A stretch of DNA of 64,000 nt from the NCBI RefSeq assembly GCF_015206895.1, contig NZ_JADEXU010000023.1, positions 1 to 64,000 of the forward strand, read 5' to 3'. This stretch comes from Nostoc sp. LEGE 12450. Its GTDB lineage: Bacteria > Cyanobacteriota > Cyanobacteriia > Cyanobacteriales > Nostocaceae. Below the pieces are notes generated by a model that had not been told where the DNA came from, did no database searches, and worked only from the letters and a program-made list of their open reading frames with translations. This document shows positions 51,689 to 61,323 of the stretch, piece by piece; position 1 is the first letter of the stretch, and every line of letters starts with the position of its first letter. Position numbers and translations under genes: made by a program.

Positions 51689-52780
51689 ATGCAGCACTTG
51701 CGTCAATTATTAGAGATAGAAAACTCACAGTTAGCCCAGTTACTGCGGTTTAGTTTGTATGGACTAGAGGCGACTTTAAATCAGGCTCGCACAGAATTAC
51801 CACTAGATCCAGGATCTAAAATATGCGATGAGGTGCTGCAAGAACTTCATAACCTGTTGGAACCTGTACCCCCACAGCAAAATACTGGTTGGGAAGATGC
51901 GCCAGATGATTTAAAACTAAGTCACCTGCGGGAAGTTTTTGATTCTGACTCAGAACTTAATTATTATCTGGGTAATTCCCAACTGCAAAGCACAACGGAT
52001 TCTGATTTATGGAATGAGATTCAACGCAAGCTGCTGCGAGTACCAGAAGATTTAGCTGCAACTTGGCGATCGCGCACTTTAGATTTAGCTCAAGAAGTTG
52101 GTGCGATCGCAGATAATTCTAACCTCTATCAACTTCCCTTTATCCGCGACGAAATTATCTACCCTGGCCTTAGTGGTACTGTTCAAACTCAGGGATTGAC
52201 CTTGTATCAGCAGGCACTCTCAACTTCTAAAATTCCCCAAGGTAATGTATCCGATTTACCAGCAGCATTCCTATTTTTATATATGAATTTTATTGAAATA
52301 GACCCCGATTTACATCATGCTTTAAAGAGCGTTTTTAGCTTCGATGTCATTTCCTTGCACTCCAAAGCAGAACAGCGCGATCAATATATTGATGCTTTAA
52401 GCGATCGCTTCCAACGCACCCAAAAAGCTGAGAAAAACACTGATCCCCTGTCAATTCTTCGTGCTTGGATTGACATGGATGAAGCAATACATTCCTTAGT
52501 ATTCGTACCACCGGCTGAACGCTATTCTTGGTGGGGGAAGCTACAACATGAATCACGGCGCATCCTGAAGAAAGTTGTTGATGAGGCAATTAATGCAGGT
52601 AATGAAGTGCGAATTCGCCAATTATCAGGGCTTTATGCAGATATCTGTGCTTCATCCAAAGATGATTTACAACTAGACTGTGGTGGTATTCCTGGCGAAG
52701 TCTTAACTTGTCTGCGAGTATATGCGCGAATTAATCAGGAAGAATCCCCAGGTCGTGTAATATTTCGCTCATCACGGTAA
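51689..52780 (+). CDS. Helical protein, third gene of the GTPase cassette
   Basis: ATG 51689 sits 5-6 nt after GGAGGTGAG; the track start at 51674 is a TTG inside the ribosome-binding site. The 363 residues are almost wholly helical (LLEIENSQLAQLLRFSLYGL; QRKLLRVPEDLAATWRSR; RILKKVVDEAINAGNEVRI), with no signal peptide or TM. I do not recognise the family. Operon position makes it the likely partner of the two NTPases. The spacer before it holds an inverted CGTTTACTCCGC-type repeat (AAACGCAGAGG...). Confidence 0.7.
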   Translation: MQHLRQLLEIENSQLAQLLRFSLYGLEATLNQARTELPLDPGSKICDEVLQELHNLLEPVPPQQNTGWEDAPDDLKLSHLREVFDSDSELNYYLGNSQLQSTTDSDLWNEIQRKLLRVPEDLAATWRSRTLDLAQEVGAIADNSNLYQLPFIRDEIIYPGLSGTVQTQGLTLYQQALSTSKIPQGNVSDLPAAFLFLYMNFIEIDPDLHHALKSVFSFDVISLHSKAEQRDQYIDALSDRFQRTQKAEKNTDPLSILRAWIDMDEAIHSLVFVPPAERYSWWGKLQHESRRILKKVVDEAINAGNEVRIRQLSGLYADICASSKDDLQLDCGGIPGEVLTCLRVYARINQEESPGRVIFRSSR

Positions 52781-52867
52781 GAGAATTTCCTTATAAAGGA
52801 AAGGCAGACAATTTTATGAATCGCTGCCTTTCCCGATCATCTAATGAAGCTATAAAAACCTTTAAAT

Positions 52868-53047
52868 CTATAGAATGCCCCAGAAGTGTAAAATCCCTTG
52901 ACCAGAAAACACTTCAAGCGCAACAGCAGATAAAAAACCAATCATTGCAAAACGACCGTTCCAGTTTTCGCTCTGAGGAGTGAAGCCCCAGCGCAAAGCA
53001 TTGGGATCTTGTGAAACTGAAGGCGTAGTCTTTTTAACGTCTGCCAT
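52868..53047 (-). CDS. hli: High-light-inducible (HLIP/Scp) chlorophyll-binding protein
   Basis: The protein has 59 residues, one short of the track cut-off. It begins [20 protein letters not shown] and has the single Lhc-type helix [20 protein letters not shown], including the chlorophyll-ligand ExxNGR motif, and ends GILHFWGIL. HLIPs bind chlorophyll and carotenoid, protect photosystem II assembly and are induced by high light. It stands alone between the GTPase cassette and the cytochrome gene. Confidence 0.93.
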   Translation of the reverse strand: MADVKKTTPSVSQDPNALRWGFTPQSENWNGRFAMIGFLSAVALEVFSGQGILHFWGIL

Positions 53048-53233
53048 AAATAATACTCCGAGCTTTTATGTTGTAACAGGTATAACTGCCTGTAAAGTAA
53101 TGTAACAGATTTTTAAGAGAATGCAACATAAACTCGATATAAAATTCAGTAATATATATTACGGGTGCGTAATTTTGTGTTAGTAGATTTGCGATCGCCT
53201 ACGGTGGCAAGCTACGCACCAACAGCCAATTAA

Positions 53234-53962
53234 CTATGACTCACTACCGGGAAAAAATATAGGTAAGACAAACGCTGTCAGAATTCCACCCAGCACAATA
53301 ACCTCAATAATTCTGAGGTAAAAATTGTTTTGCATAAAATTATTCATTCCCGCACCAAAGTTAGTTTGTAAGCTAGTCAACCAAGCACGGAAACGACTAG
53401 ACCATTTATCAGGGCTATCTTCTGGGCGAAACTTCCATGAAAACATTGAAAGTAACAACGGCGCACCACCGACCTTGGTAGACATCAAAACATGAATCGC
53501 CACACAGCCAACCATCACAACCCAGCCACTAAGGTGAAGGGAGTACCAAATATGATCTAGCTGCCCTGCTGGAAGCCATTCTTCCTTCATCATCCTGCCA
53601 GAGTTCACAACCAAAATAGCGGCGATGAGCATGAGAGTATTTGATAGACGTTGCAAGCTAACCCACCAAATCGGCTTGCCAACCTGGGTTAGTTGCTGCA
53701 ATGAATCAGATTGAAGCAAACGCTTTTGTCCAGCATGAAAGCTATAGAGGGCAAAAGCAGGGAGAATAAGCAAGAAAAATAATGCAAAAGTGCCGTGAAT
53801 ACCCTGAATATCCCCAATTTGAGGAAATGGTATTTTACCAAATCGGCGATCGTAAGTGTTGTAAACCAAAAATCCAGTAACAATTGCTGCAATAACTAAA
53901 ATTCCACTCGCGCCGTGAAGAATTCGCAACAACAAAGGTTGATAAGGTGCAGAACGGGGCAT
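53234..53962 (-). CDS. Cytochrome b561-type membrane protein
   Basis: The 242-residue protein has about five predicted helices. His residues sit at spacing suited to haem ligation in RILHGASGIL, IQGIHGTFALF, WYSLHLSGW and CVAIHVLMS. It fits the Ni/Fe-hydrogenase-type or b561-like cytochrome b domain that passes electrons across the membrane. The C-terminal helix (IEVIVLGGILTAFVLPIFF) is a single extra anchor. Redox partners are not adjacent. Confidence 0.82.
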   Translation of the reverse strand: MPRSAPYQPLLLRILHGASGILVIAAIVTGFLVYNTYDRRFGKIPFPQIGDIQGIHGTFALFFLLILPAFALYSFHAGQKRLLQSDSLQQLTQVGKPIWWVSLQRLSNTLMLIAAILVVNSGRMMKEEWLPAGQLDHIWYSLHLSGWVVMVGCVAIHVLMSTKVGGAPLLLSMFSWKFRPEDSPDKWSSRFRAWLTSLQTNFGAGMNNFMQNNFYLRIIEVIVLGGILTAFVLPIFFPGSES

Positions 53963-54102
53963 AAAATGAGCCTTGGTAGCTTACTTCAGAAAATTGTAAC
54001 CATTCAGGAAGAAATTAACTCTTGCTTGGTTATTTCTATGCTTTAATAGCCAATGCTGAACTAAACTATGGCAAAGAGAAATATTAAGAAAAATTTGAAT
54101 AT

Positions 54103-55239
54103 ATGGCAGAAGTTCTCCATTTTACAGAATTTATCAAAGGAGTAACCTATAAAACTTACTTGGATGATAATTTAAGCAGGATTAGTTTAGATGTATTTGA
54201 TGTCAATAAAGAAAGGGGTTATGGATTAATCAAGTCACCTACAACTGAAATTGCTTATTCAAAATGGGTATCTCCTAAGAGAAGCAAAAGTTATCCATTT
54301 GCTAGAATTTATAATACATATAATTCATCGAAAAAAATAACTATTATCCCGGTGATTAAAGATGAGGGCAAAGATGGCGATATAGATAAGATTCAATACT
54401 CCACAATTTCTTGGATGAATTTGCTTAATATCTATATAGTACTTGCTTATTACGAAACAGCAAAAAAAAGTACTAAAAAGAGCCACTTTAATAAAAATAG
54501 GTTGAGTAATCAGAAATTTGCTAATGATTTTGTTAAATTTCAAATTAGTGAAATATTAGCATATCACCAAAGCGCACTGCATTGGAACAAGAATCTATTT
54601 GAAGAAAGATTTACACAAACTTTTGAAAAAGCTCTAGATTCTTATGATTCTATTTCTAATAGAACTGGAGTAATAACTCACTCACGAGAAGGCTCAGATA
54701 AATATTTATATAAAATCAGAGAACAGTTTGATGAATTTAAGAATATTTCTCTTAAAGGTTCTCAAAGAGCTAGTAAGAGAGAAGCGTTGACTTCTCATAA
54801 GCTAGAATATTTAGCGGATGGATTAAAAGCAACTTTTAGTATTGAAAACTATCTTGGCGGAATTTACTATTTGACTCCTGATGAGATAATATTTGAGAAC
54901 AACATGTATGTTATACAAGAGTCAAAAAATACTTCAACAGGATCTTTGCCAAAGCTCCCTGATATTAAAGATGGTTTATTCAAGCTAATTTTATTTTCTA
55001 ATTTAGATTCTTTAATATTGAACGATAAGCCAGTATTATTTATTACCAAACTAAAGCTTACGGGCAAAAACGTTGTTGGTTCTATTGTTTTTCCAGATGC
55101 ATCTATAGAAGACCTAGAATACTTTTTAGAAGTTAATATTAAAATTTTTAATACAAATCAAAAAGCAATTATAAAAAAATTGGCTTTAGAAGCTCAAAAC
55201 AATCATAAACTTAAAATAGAAGTATCCAGTAATTTTTAA
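54103..55239 (+). CDS. Probable restriction endonuclease (PD-(D/E)xK-like)
   Basis: The 378-residue protein has low GC and many Lys and Asn, unlike the flanking genes. A nuclease-like segment occurs late: TPDEIIFENNMYVIQESKNT, with Asp/Glu, a hydrophobic strand and ESK as in PD-(D/E)xK enzymes. The N-terminal half (EFIKGVTYKTYLDDNL) is unassigned. It ends 17 bp before an adenine methyltransferase gene, so the pair reads as a type II restriction-modification module. The target site is unknown. Confidence 0.6.
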   Translation: MAEVLHFTEFIKGVTYKTYLDDNLSRISLDVFDVNKERGYGLIKSPTTEIAYSKWVSPKRSKSYPFARIYNTYNSSKKITIIPVIKDEGKDGDIDKIQYSTISWMNLLNIYIVLAYYETAKKSTKKSHFNKNRLSNQKFANDFVKFQISEILAYHQSALHWNKNLFEERFTQTFEKALDSYDSISNRTGVITHSREGSDKYLYKIREQFDEFKNISLKGSQRASKREALTSHKLEYLADGLKATFSIENYLGGIYYLTPDEIIFENNMYVIQESKNTSTGSLPKLPDIKDGLFKLILFSNLDSLILNDKPVLFITKLKLTGKNVVGSIVFPDASIEDLEYFLEVNIKIFNTNQKAIIKKLALEAQNNHKLKIEVSSNF

Positions 55240-55256
55240 ACATTATAATCTTGGTT

Positions 55257-56144
55257 ATGATTAAAAGCCCTCTCCGATATCCTGGTGGGAAGTCAAAAGC
55301 AATAAATCAGATAGCTGAATACTTACCAGAGAGCTTTTCAGAATTTCGAGAGCCTTTTGTAGGCGGTGGTTCTGTATTTATTTATTTAAGACAAAAGTTT
55401 CCTCATATCAAGATTTGGATTAACGATTTAAACCGCGAACTCTTTTTATTCTGGAAGTTTGCCCAATCTGATATAGCTCAGTTAGTTAAAGAAATTCGAA
55501 ATATTAAAATCAAATATACAGATGGCAAATTACTCTTTAGAGATTTAACTAGTGTAGATGTCAATAATTTACCTGATTTAGAAAGAGCAGTTCGCTTTTT
55601 CGTACTCAATAGAATTACTTTTTCAGGAACTGTAGAATCAGGCGGTTTTTCTGAACAAGCTTTCCATAAAAGATTTACTGATTCTTCAATAGAACGGCTA
55701 GAAAAGTTAGAAAATATTTTATCAGAAAATGTCCAAATTACTAATTTGGATTACAGCCACCTATTAAAGCCAGAAGGGGAAGATGTATTTTTATTTTTAG
55801 ATCCACCATATTTTAGCGCTAAAAAATCAAAGCTATATGGTAAAGATGGTAACTTGCACACATATTTTGAGGATCAGAGATTTGCTGAACTTTTGCAACA
55901 ATGTCATCATCGCTGGCTAATTACCTATGACAACTCAACGCAAATTCTAGAAAATTTCCAATGGGCTAATATTGCAGAATGGGAATTACAGTATGGCATG
56001 AATAACTATAAACAGAGTGGTGCAGCCAAAGGAAAAGAATTATTCATTACTAACTACGAAGTTAAACTTTATTTGGATAAAAAAGCAAAAAATCAGAAAC
56101 TTGTTAATCCAGATTTGCAGTTGAGCCTTGATATTTCAACCTAA
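55257..56144 (+). CDS. Dam/D12-class adenine-N6 DNA methyltransferase
   Basis: ATG 55257 (the track starts two codons earlier at TTG) gives 295 residues. Motif I-type [34 protein letters not shown] and the catalytic LDPPYF (motif IV) show the D12 class. Members methylate GATC or other adenine sites. Low GC and coupling to the nuclease-like gene suggest a horizontally acquired restriction-modification pair. Confidence 0.9.
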   Translation: MIKSPLRYPGGKSKAINQIAEYLPESFSEFREPFVGGGSVFIYLRQKFPHIKIWINDLNRELFLFWKFAQSDIAQLVKEIRNIKIKYTDGKLLFRDLTSVDVNNLPDLERAVRFFVLNRITFSGTVESGGFSEQAFHKRFTDSSIERLEKLENILSENVQITNLDYSHLLKPEGEDVFLFLDPPYFSAKKSKLYGKDGNLHTYFEDQRFAELLQQCHHRWLITYDNSTQILENFQWANIAEWELQYGMNNYKQSGAAKGKELFITNYEVKLYLDKKAKNQKLVNPDLQLSLDIST

Positions 56145-56226
56145 CTTTAATAGCAACCAATTTTCCGGTAGTATAGCTCCCATACCCTTCAACCTAGCTA
56201 CACCTACCAAACTACAAACCTTAGCT

Positions 56227-57294
56227 ATGACAACTTTTCCAATCCCTGCTCAAGAATCGTCTGTTAGCTGGTATATGTTACTGCAACAATTAATAGATGG
56301 CCAATCCTTGTCTCGTACTCAAGCTGCTGAATTGATGCAAGGTTGGCTCAGTGAAGCGGTTCCCCCAGAGTTATCAGGCGCTATTTTAACAGCGCTGAAC
56401 TTTAGAGGGATTTCTGCTGATGAGTTGACTGGTATGGCTGAAGTCTTACAATCTCAATCTTCTCCACTCAACACTCAGAAATCAGCACTTAGCACTGTAA
56501 TAGATACCTGTGGAACTGGTGGAGATGGTTCATCAACCTTTAATATTTCTACAGCAGTTGCATTTGTAGCCGCAGCATCTGGTGTACCCGTTGCTAAACA
56601 CGGCAATCGTTCAGCTTCAAGTCTCACGGGGAGCGCAGATGTTTTGGAAGCCTTGGGTGTAAACTTGAGCGCATCCAGTGACAAGGTGCAAGCCGCACTA
56701 CAAGAGGTGGGGATCACTTTCTTATTTGCACCTGGTTGGCATCCAGCACTGAAAGCAGTTGCACAATTGCGGCGGACTCTCAGGGTACGAACGGTGTTTA
56801 ATTTGCTGGGGCCATTAGTAAATCCTTTGCGTCCCAATGGGCAGGTGGTGGGGTTATTTACTCCCAAACTTTTGGCGACTGTTGCTCAAGCATTAAACAA
56901 TTTGGGCAAGGAAAAAGCGATTGTTTTGCACGGGCGAGAAAAACTTGATGAAGCGGGGTTAGGAGATGAAACAGACTTGGCAGTTTTATCAGATGGAGAA
57001 GTGCAGGTAACTACCATTAATCCCCTAGATTTGGATCTAACGCCTGCTCCCATAGGTATGCTTCGGGGTGGGGATGTCCAAGAAAATGCGGTAATTCTCA
57101 AGGCTGTACTCCAAGGTAAGGGAACTCAGGCGCAACAAGATGCTGTTGCGTTGAATGCGTCGTTGGCGTTGCAAGTAGCAGGTTCGATCGCACTTCTGGA
57201 TCACGCCCAAGGGATTAAAATCGCTAAGGATATCCTACAAAGCGGGGCAGCTTGGACGAAGTTGGAGCAGTTAGTTGAGTTTCTGGGGAATTGA
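56227..57294 (+). CDS. trpD: Anthranilate phosphoribosyltransferase
   Basis: The track ORF opens at 56128 inside the methyltransferase, but ATG 56227 ([18 protein letters not shown]) gives the usual 355 residues. Motifs are [16 protein letters not shown] (PRPP binding), [20 protein letters not shown] and [15 protein letters not shown]. It transfers phosphoribose to anthranilate in tryptophan synthesis. The 3' end overlaps the convergent lipoprotein gene by 71 bp. Confidence 0.95.
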   Translation: MTTFPIPAQESSVSWYMLLQQLIDGQSLSRTQAAELMQGWLSEAVPPELSGAILTALNFRGISADELTGMAEVLQSQSSPLNTQKSALSTVIDTCGTGGDGSSTFNISTAVAFVAAASGVPVAKHGNRSASSLTGSADVLEALGVNLSASSDKVQAALQEVGITFLFAPGWHPALKAVAQLRRTLRVRTVFNLLGPLVNPLRPNGQVVGLFTPKLLATVAQALNNLGKEKAIVLHGREKLDEAGLGDETDLAVLSDGEVQVTTINPLDLDLTPAPIGMLRGGDVQENAVILKAVLQGKGTQAQQDAVALNASLALQVAGSIALLDHAQGIKIAKDILQSGAAWTKLEQLVEFLGN

Positions 57295-58261
57295 TTTGCG
57301 ATCGCGATTGCGGACGAAATTCTACGACATTACGTTTGATGGTGACATCGTAGTTGCCAAAAAAGTCATGGCCTAAAAGTCCAGTTTCTAGTTCCGCACC
57401 TGCGATCGCTACTGGGATTTTATTCACTATTACCCCACCAACGGCCATCGAATTAACATAACCCACAGGAAATTCTACCGCTCTGGAACTCGCGGTATTT
57501 GCCTTGGCTCTCCCTACTGTCACGATTCCCAAAGCATTGGCCATCTGTTGGGTGATGACAGTGCCACTGGCTCCTGTGTCTACAATCATCTCAAATTGTC
57601 GCTGTCCATTGAAAGTGACTTCGACAATTGGCGTTCCACCAATTCGCCTTTTAATCGGGGCTGTAAATACTTCCTGATCTGGAATTACTACTGCTGATGA
57701 GGGCAAACCTGGCTCTATTGGTAACGGTTTTGTTTCTTGTGGAGGCGAGGTATACTTTGGTGTAATTGTTGCTTGGGGAACCACAACCACTATCCTCTTC
57801 GGTTCGGCAAGACGCACAGGGCGAGGAGTAGCTTGTTTTTGGGCATATTTAATTTGGCGGCGATATTCAGTAATTTTGGTTTGAGCGATCACAAATTCTG
57901 GGCTTTGTCGCCGGACTCTTTGCATCAGCGCGATCGCATCCTGGTACTGATTCGCCACCAAAATCCAATCACCTGGAGATTGAGCAGAACGGCTGATACT
58001 CCAAGCGCCAACCGCTTTGTCTAGCCCCTGTTCAAAAATACTGGGTTCACTTTCAGACGGCTCTAGCGGCTGTATTTCTGGGGTAAATGCTGGTGTTCGT
58101 GGTTTGACGGCAGGCTGTGCTGATGCCAGATCCCCAGGCGCGGGTTGCTCATTGCCACCAGTCGCAGTGTTCTGTTTGTCTTCACTACAGGCAACACACA
58201 AAACCGCTAGAGCGCTTGATAAAAAAATTAGGGTTGCACGGGATAAAAAAGACTGAAGCAT
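57224..58261 (-). CDS. Retropepsin-like aspartic protease lipoprotein
   Basis: ATG 58261 begins a lipoprotein signal ([20 protein letters not shown], lipobox LCVAC); the track start at 58297 adds 12 implausible residues. The 345-residue protein has a Pro-rich linker and the single catalytic motif [19 protein letters not shown], followed by [16 protein letters not shown]. One DTGA motif means it works as a dimer, as in retropepsins. It would act in the periplasm or at the thylakoid lumen face. The last 71 bp overlap trpD on the opposite strand. Confidence 0.85.
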   Translation of the reverse strand: MLQSFLSRATLIFLSSALAVLCVACSEDKQNTATGGNEQPAPGDLASAQPAVKPRTPAFTPEIQPLEPSESEPSIFEQGLDKAVGAWSISRSAQSPGDWILVANQYQDAIALMQRVRRQSPEFVIAQTKITEYRRQIKYAQKQATPRPVRLAEPKRIVVVVPQATITPKYTSPPQETKPLPIEPGLPSSAVVIPDQEVFTAPIKRRIGGTPIVEVTFNGQRQFEMIVDTGASGTVITQQMANALGIVTVGRAKANTASSRAVEFPVGYVNSMAVGGVIVNKIPVAIAGAELETGLLGHDFFGNYDVTIKRNVVEFRPQSRSQINSPETQLTAPTSSKLPRFVGYP

Positions 58262-58436
58262 AATTAATTTTAACTGCCCAAGCTTTGCCAAATCCACTGC
58301 CGCTACTTTAATTCCTTTTTAATTTTAATTAACGATCCTAAAAACTCCCAACTGCCCAACTCATGGGATAATTAACAATCGCAGTATTGGGGAATGGAGA
58401 CTAGAGACTGGGGACTAGGTGGGGAAGAGTTTTCCC

Positions 58437-58485
58437 AATCCCCAATTCCCAATTCCCAATTCCCAATTCTCAATTCCCAATTCCC
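58437..58485. repeat. Tandem CCCAATT heptamers upstream of carA
   Basis: Six or seven imperfect copies of CCCAATT lie immediately before carA, ending 10 bp before its ATG and so occupying the ribosome-binding region. Confidence 0.8.
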
Positions 58486-58494
58486 CAACTTACT

Positions 58495-59661
58495 ATGCCC
58501 CTGACTGACGCAATACCTGCTTTACTTGTCCTGGCAGATGGAACCACTTATCGCGGTTGGTCTTTCGGTGCTACAGGAACCGCGATCGGAGAAGTGGTGT
58601 TCAACACTGGCATGACCGGCTACCAAGAAGTACTGACTGACCCTAGTTACTGCGGTCAGATTGTCATTTTTACCTATCCTGAATTAGGCAATACTGGTAT
58701 TAATCTTGAAGATGAGGAATCAGATGGTCCTCAAGTGCGGGGTGCGATCGCCCGAAATATTTGTCAACGACCAAGTAACTGGCGATCGACACAATCCTTA
58801 CCAGACTACCTCAAACAAAATCAAGTACCAGGGATCTACGGCATCGATACCCGCGCCCTCACCCGCAAAATTCGGATGTTTGGAGCCATGAACGGTGGCA
58901 TTTCCACAACCATTCTCGATGAGGCGGAATTACTAGAACAGGTACAGGCGGCTCCCAACATGGCGGGATTGAATCTGGTTCGGGAAGTCACCACCCCAAC
59001 GGCTTATGAATGGTCTGATCCCACAATTCCAGCTTGGGAATTCAACTGTGAGGCTGCGGAAAATCTTGGAGAAGCCTTTATCGTTGTTGCCCTTGACTTT
59101 GGCGTAAAACGCAACATTTTGCGTCGTTTAGTAAGTTATGGTTGTCGGGTAATTGTTGTGCCTGCTGATACGCCACCAGAAAAAATCCTCAATTACAATC
59201 CAGATGGTGTGTTTCTTTCTAATGGGCCGGGCGACCCGGCTGCCGTCACTGGAGGGATTGCAACTGCCAAAGCGCTCCTCTTAAGTCAAAAACCCATTTT
59301 TGGTATTTGTATGGGGCATCAAATTTTAGGTCATGCATTAGGGGCAGGAACTTATAAACTCAAATTTGGTCATCGTGGTTTAAATCAGCCTGCGGGTTTA
59401 CAACAACGGGTAGAAATTACCAGCCAAAACCATAGTTTTGCTATTGACCCAGATTCTTTACCTACCGCAGTTGTGGAAATCAGCCATCTAAACTTAAACG
59501 ATCGCACCATTGCCGGGGTACGTCACAAATCTCTACCTGTATTCTCTGTACAATATCACCCAGAAGCCAGCCCTGGCCCACACGATGCTGATTACTTGTT
59601 TGAGCAATTTGTTCAAGCTATGCAAGCAGCACGTCAAGCCGCAACAGCCGAGGTTAAGTAA
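58495..59661 (+). CDS. carA: Carbamoyl-phosphate synthase small (glutaminase) subunit
   Basis: The 388-residue protein has the CarA N-terminal domain ([20 protein letters not shown]) and a class I amidotransferase with Cys in [15 protein letters not shown] and His/Glu in [13 protein letters not shown]. It releases ammonia from glutamine for CarB, feeding arginine and pyrimidine synthesis. carB is not adjacent, as usual in cyanobacteria. The start ATG follows the CCCAATT array with no clear Shine-Dalgarno. Confidence 0.96.
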   Translation: MPLTDAIPALLVLADGTTYRGWSFGATGTAIGEVVFNTGMTGYQEVLTDPSYCGQIVIFTYPELGNTGINLEDEESDGPQVRGAIARNICQRPSNWRSTQSLPDYLKQNQVPGIYGIDTRALTRKIRMFGAMNGGISTTILDEAELLEQVQAAPNMAGLNLVREVTTPTAYEWSDPTIPAWEFNCEAAENLGEAFIVVALDFGVKRNILRRLVSYGCRVIVVPADTPPEKILNYNPDGVFLSNGPGDPAAVTGGIATAKALLLSQKPIFGICMGHQILGHALGAGTYKLKFGHRGLNQPAGLQQRVEITSQNHSFAIDPDSLPTAVVEISHLNLNDRTIAGVRHKSLPVFSVQYHPEASPGPHDADYLFEQFVQAMQAARQAATAEVK

Positions 59662-59806
59662 AAATAGGGAATGGGTACAAGCTAGGGACTAAGAAAAAGT
59701 TTTTCAATGCCCAATGCCCAATGCCCAATGCCCCAAAAGATTGTAGACAACTTGCTCAAAAACCATCTATACTTGAGCGTTCACTTTAACTCATGAGGAG
59801 GGAATT

Positions 59807-60169
59807 ATTGCTGAGCCACTGAATCTAACCGTTAGCCTGAGGGGTACTCGTGAAGTCCGGGATAACTGCCAGCTATTCCGCCTCACAGGTTTGTTAGATG
59901 CCTTTTCTGAACCCACATTTCGCAAAGTGCTTGGCAGCAAGATTGAAGAGGGCCCTAAGCACATTATTTTGGATCTCTCACAAATCGATTTTATTGATAG
60001 CTCTGGCTTGGGCGCTTTAGTGCAGCTAGCCAAGCAGGCTCAAACTGCTGAAGGCACTTTGCAAATTGTCACGAATGCCCGCGTAACTCAAACGGTCAAG
60101 CTTGTTCGTCTAGAGAAGTTTCTCTCCCTGCAAAAATCAGTTGAAGAAGCTCTAGATAACGTCAAGTAG
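59807..60169 (+). CDS. STAS-domain anti-sigma-factor antagonist with ATT start codon
   Basis: The track starts at TTG 59891, inside the domain. The frame is open from an upstream TGA at 59774 and shows GAEPLNLTVSLRGT-like N-terminal strands (AEPLNLTVSLRGTREVRDNC). No ATG, GTG or TTG occurs in this extension. A strong GAGGAGGG lies 4-5 nt before ATT 59807, giving 120 residues. The STAS core is HIILDLSQIDFIDSSGLGAL with the Ser that an anti-sigma kinase would phosphorylate. It is likely part of a partner-switching cascade. Confidence 0.88.
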   Translation: MAEPLNLTVSLRGTREVRDNCQLFRLTGLLDAFSEPTFRKVLGSKIEEGPKHIILDLSQIDFIDSSGLGALVQLAKQAQTAEGTLQIVTNARVTQTVKLVRLEKFLSLQKSVEEALDNVK

Positions 60170-60748
60170 TCTTGATTGCTTGAACCGAGAGACTAATTCA
60201 GCTATCCAGATTCAACATCGGGTAGCTTAATTTTTAAAACTTCTGGCAGCAAACCTCTCTCCTTGTGGGAGAGGCAAAAAGCCAGTTGCGCTATTATGTT
60301 TAAAGTAGAGCAATCAAAAAAATATGTATACCAAGTGATTGCAGTGTAATCGCTTACTAGAATATCCGGTTAAATAACCAAGTCTGAAAAAGTTGTAAAA
60401 AATACAAATTTAGCAGATTTGTCTATAGATAAACTTGACTTGATACTGTATAGTTAAAAATTGTCACTTACTAAGTAAGCATAGCAATGCTATCTGGTAA
60501 CGGGGTTCTATTTGATGTTCAGATTTTACCCTATCTTAGAGACAGACTACAAGAAGTAGGCGAAATTTGGTTTACAGGCGTTGACATCAGGGTGATTTTA
60601 AATGCCAACTCTCAATCAAAAAGATGAAATTAAGAAGTAATTTTGATAGTATTGATTATGCTAAGTATACTATCATGGCATACTTCAGAAAAATCAGTCT
60701 TTGCGAAGAATGCCTTCCTAATCTAGCCCGTCAAGGAATGATTTATTT
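60170..60748. other. Intergenic region with a weak 46-codon ORF
   Basis: This 579-bp spacer lies between the STAS gene and mrnC. ATG 60487 opens a short frame (MLSGNGVLFDVQILPYLRDR, to 60627) that looks more protein-like than chance and may be a remnant of a larger gene. No ribosome-binding site is seen. Confidence 0.35.
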
Positions 60749-61228
60749 GTGAAGTCACAGGAGGAAGAGCTATTAGATGGACAAGATAAAACTCCCAAGC
60801 AGAGTTTATCTTGGACTGAAGCACTCTTGGCAACCACAGGGCCATTCCAACAGATTTCCCTCTCACAAGTGCAACAAATTTCTCCTACTGCTTTAGCATA
60901 TTTGGGGGATGCAATTTATGAGTTGTATGTTAGAATGTTCTATCTGCTGCCATTGCAGCGGTCGGGAATTTACCATAGTCTGGTAGTGGAGCAGGTAAGA
61001 GCAGAAACACAAGCGCTACATTTGCGATCGCTAACTCCTCATCTGAGGGACACCGAATTAGAAATTGTCCGACGGGGTAGAAACGCCGCGACAGGCCGCC
61101 CTAAGCGACTTAATCCCGAAATTTATCAACAGGCAACTAGTCTAGAAACCCTAATAGGCTATTTATATCTCACCGATTACCAGCGTCTAACCGAACTGTT
61201 GCAAATGCTTCATGTAGAAAAAGGGTGA
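60749..61228 (+). CDS. mrnC: Mini-ribonuclease III
   Basis: GTG 60749 starts a 159-residue protein with the RNase III catalytic half-domain only: SPTALAYLGDAIYELYVR and ATSLETLIGYLYLTDYQRL, no dsRNA-binding domain. Mini-III matures 23S rRNA ends. It is followed by rlmB at 95 bp, the same mrnC-rlmB pairing as in Bacillus. Confidence 0.92.
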   Translation: MKSQEEELLDGQDKTPKQSLSWTEALLATTGPFQQISLSQVQQISPTALAYLGDAIYELYVRMFYLLPLQRSGIYHSLVVEQVRAETQALHLRSLTPHLRDTELEIVRRGRNAATGRPKRLNPEIYQQATSLETLIGYLYLTDYQRLTELLQMLHVEKG

Positions 61229-61323
61229 AAACTCAATTTCACAACAATAGGTACAGCAGTAGATTAGGTTCCAGAAATTACGGTAATCGGTATGTTCAAC
61301 CATAAGCTATATCCATAAATCAA

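Noticed and set aside
58437-58485. CRISPR or regulatory iteron array before carA
   Set aside because: Simple heptamer repeats of the type dispersed throughout Nostoc genomes; no spacers.
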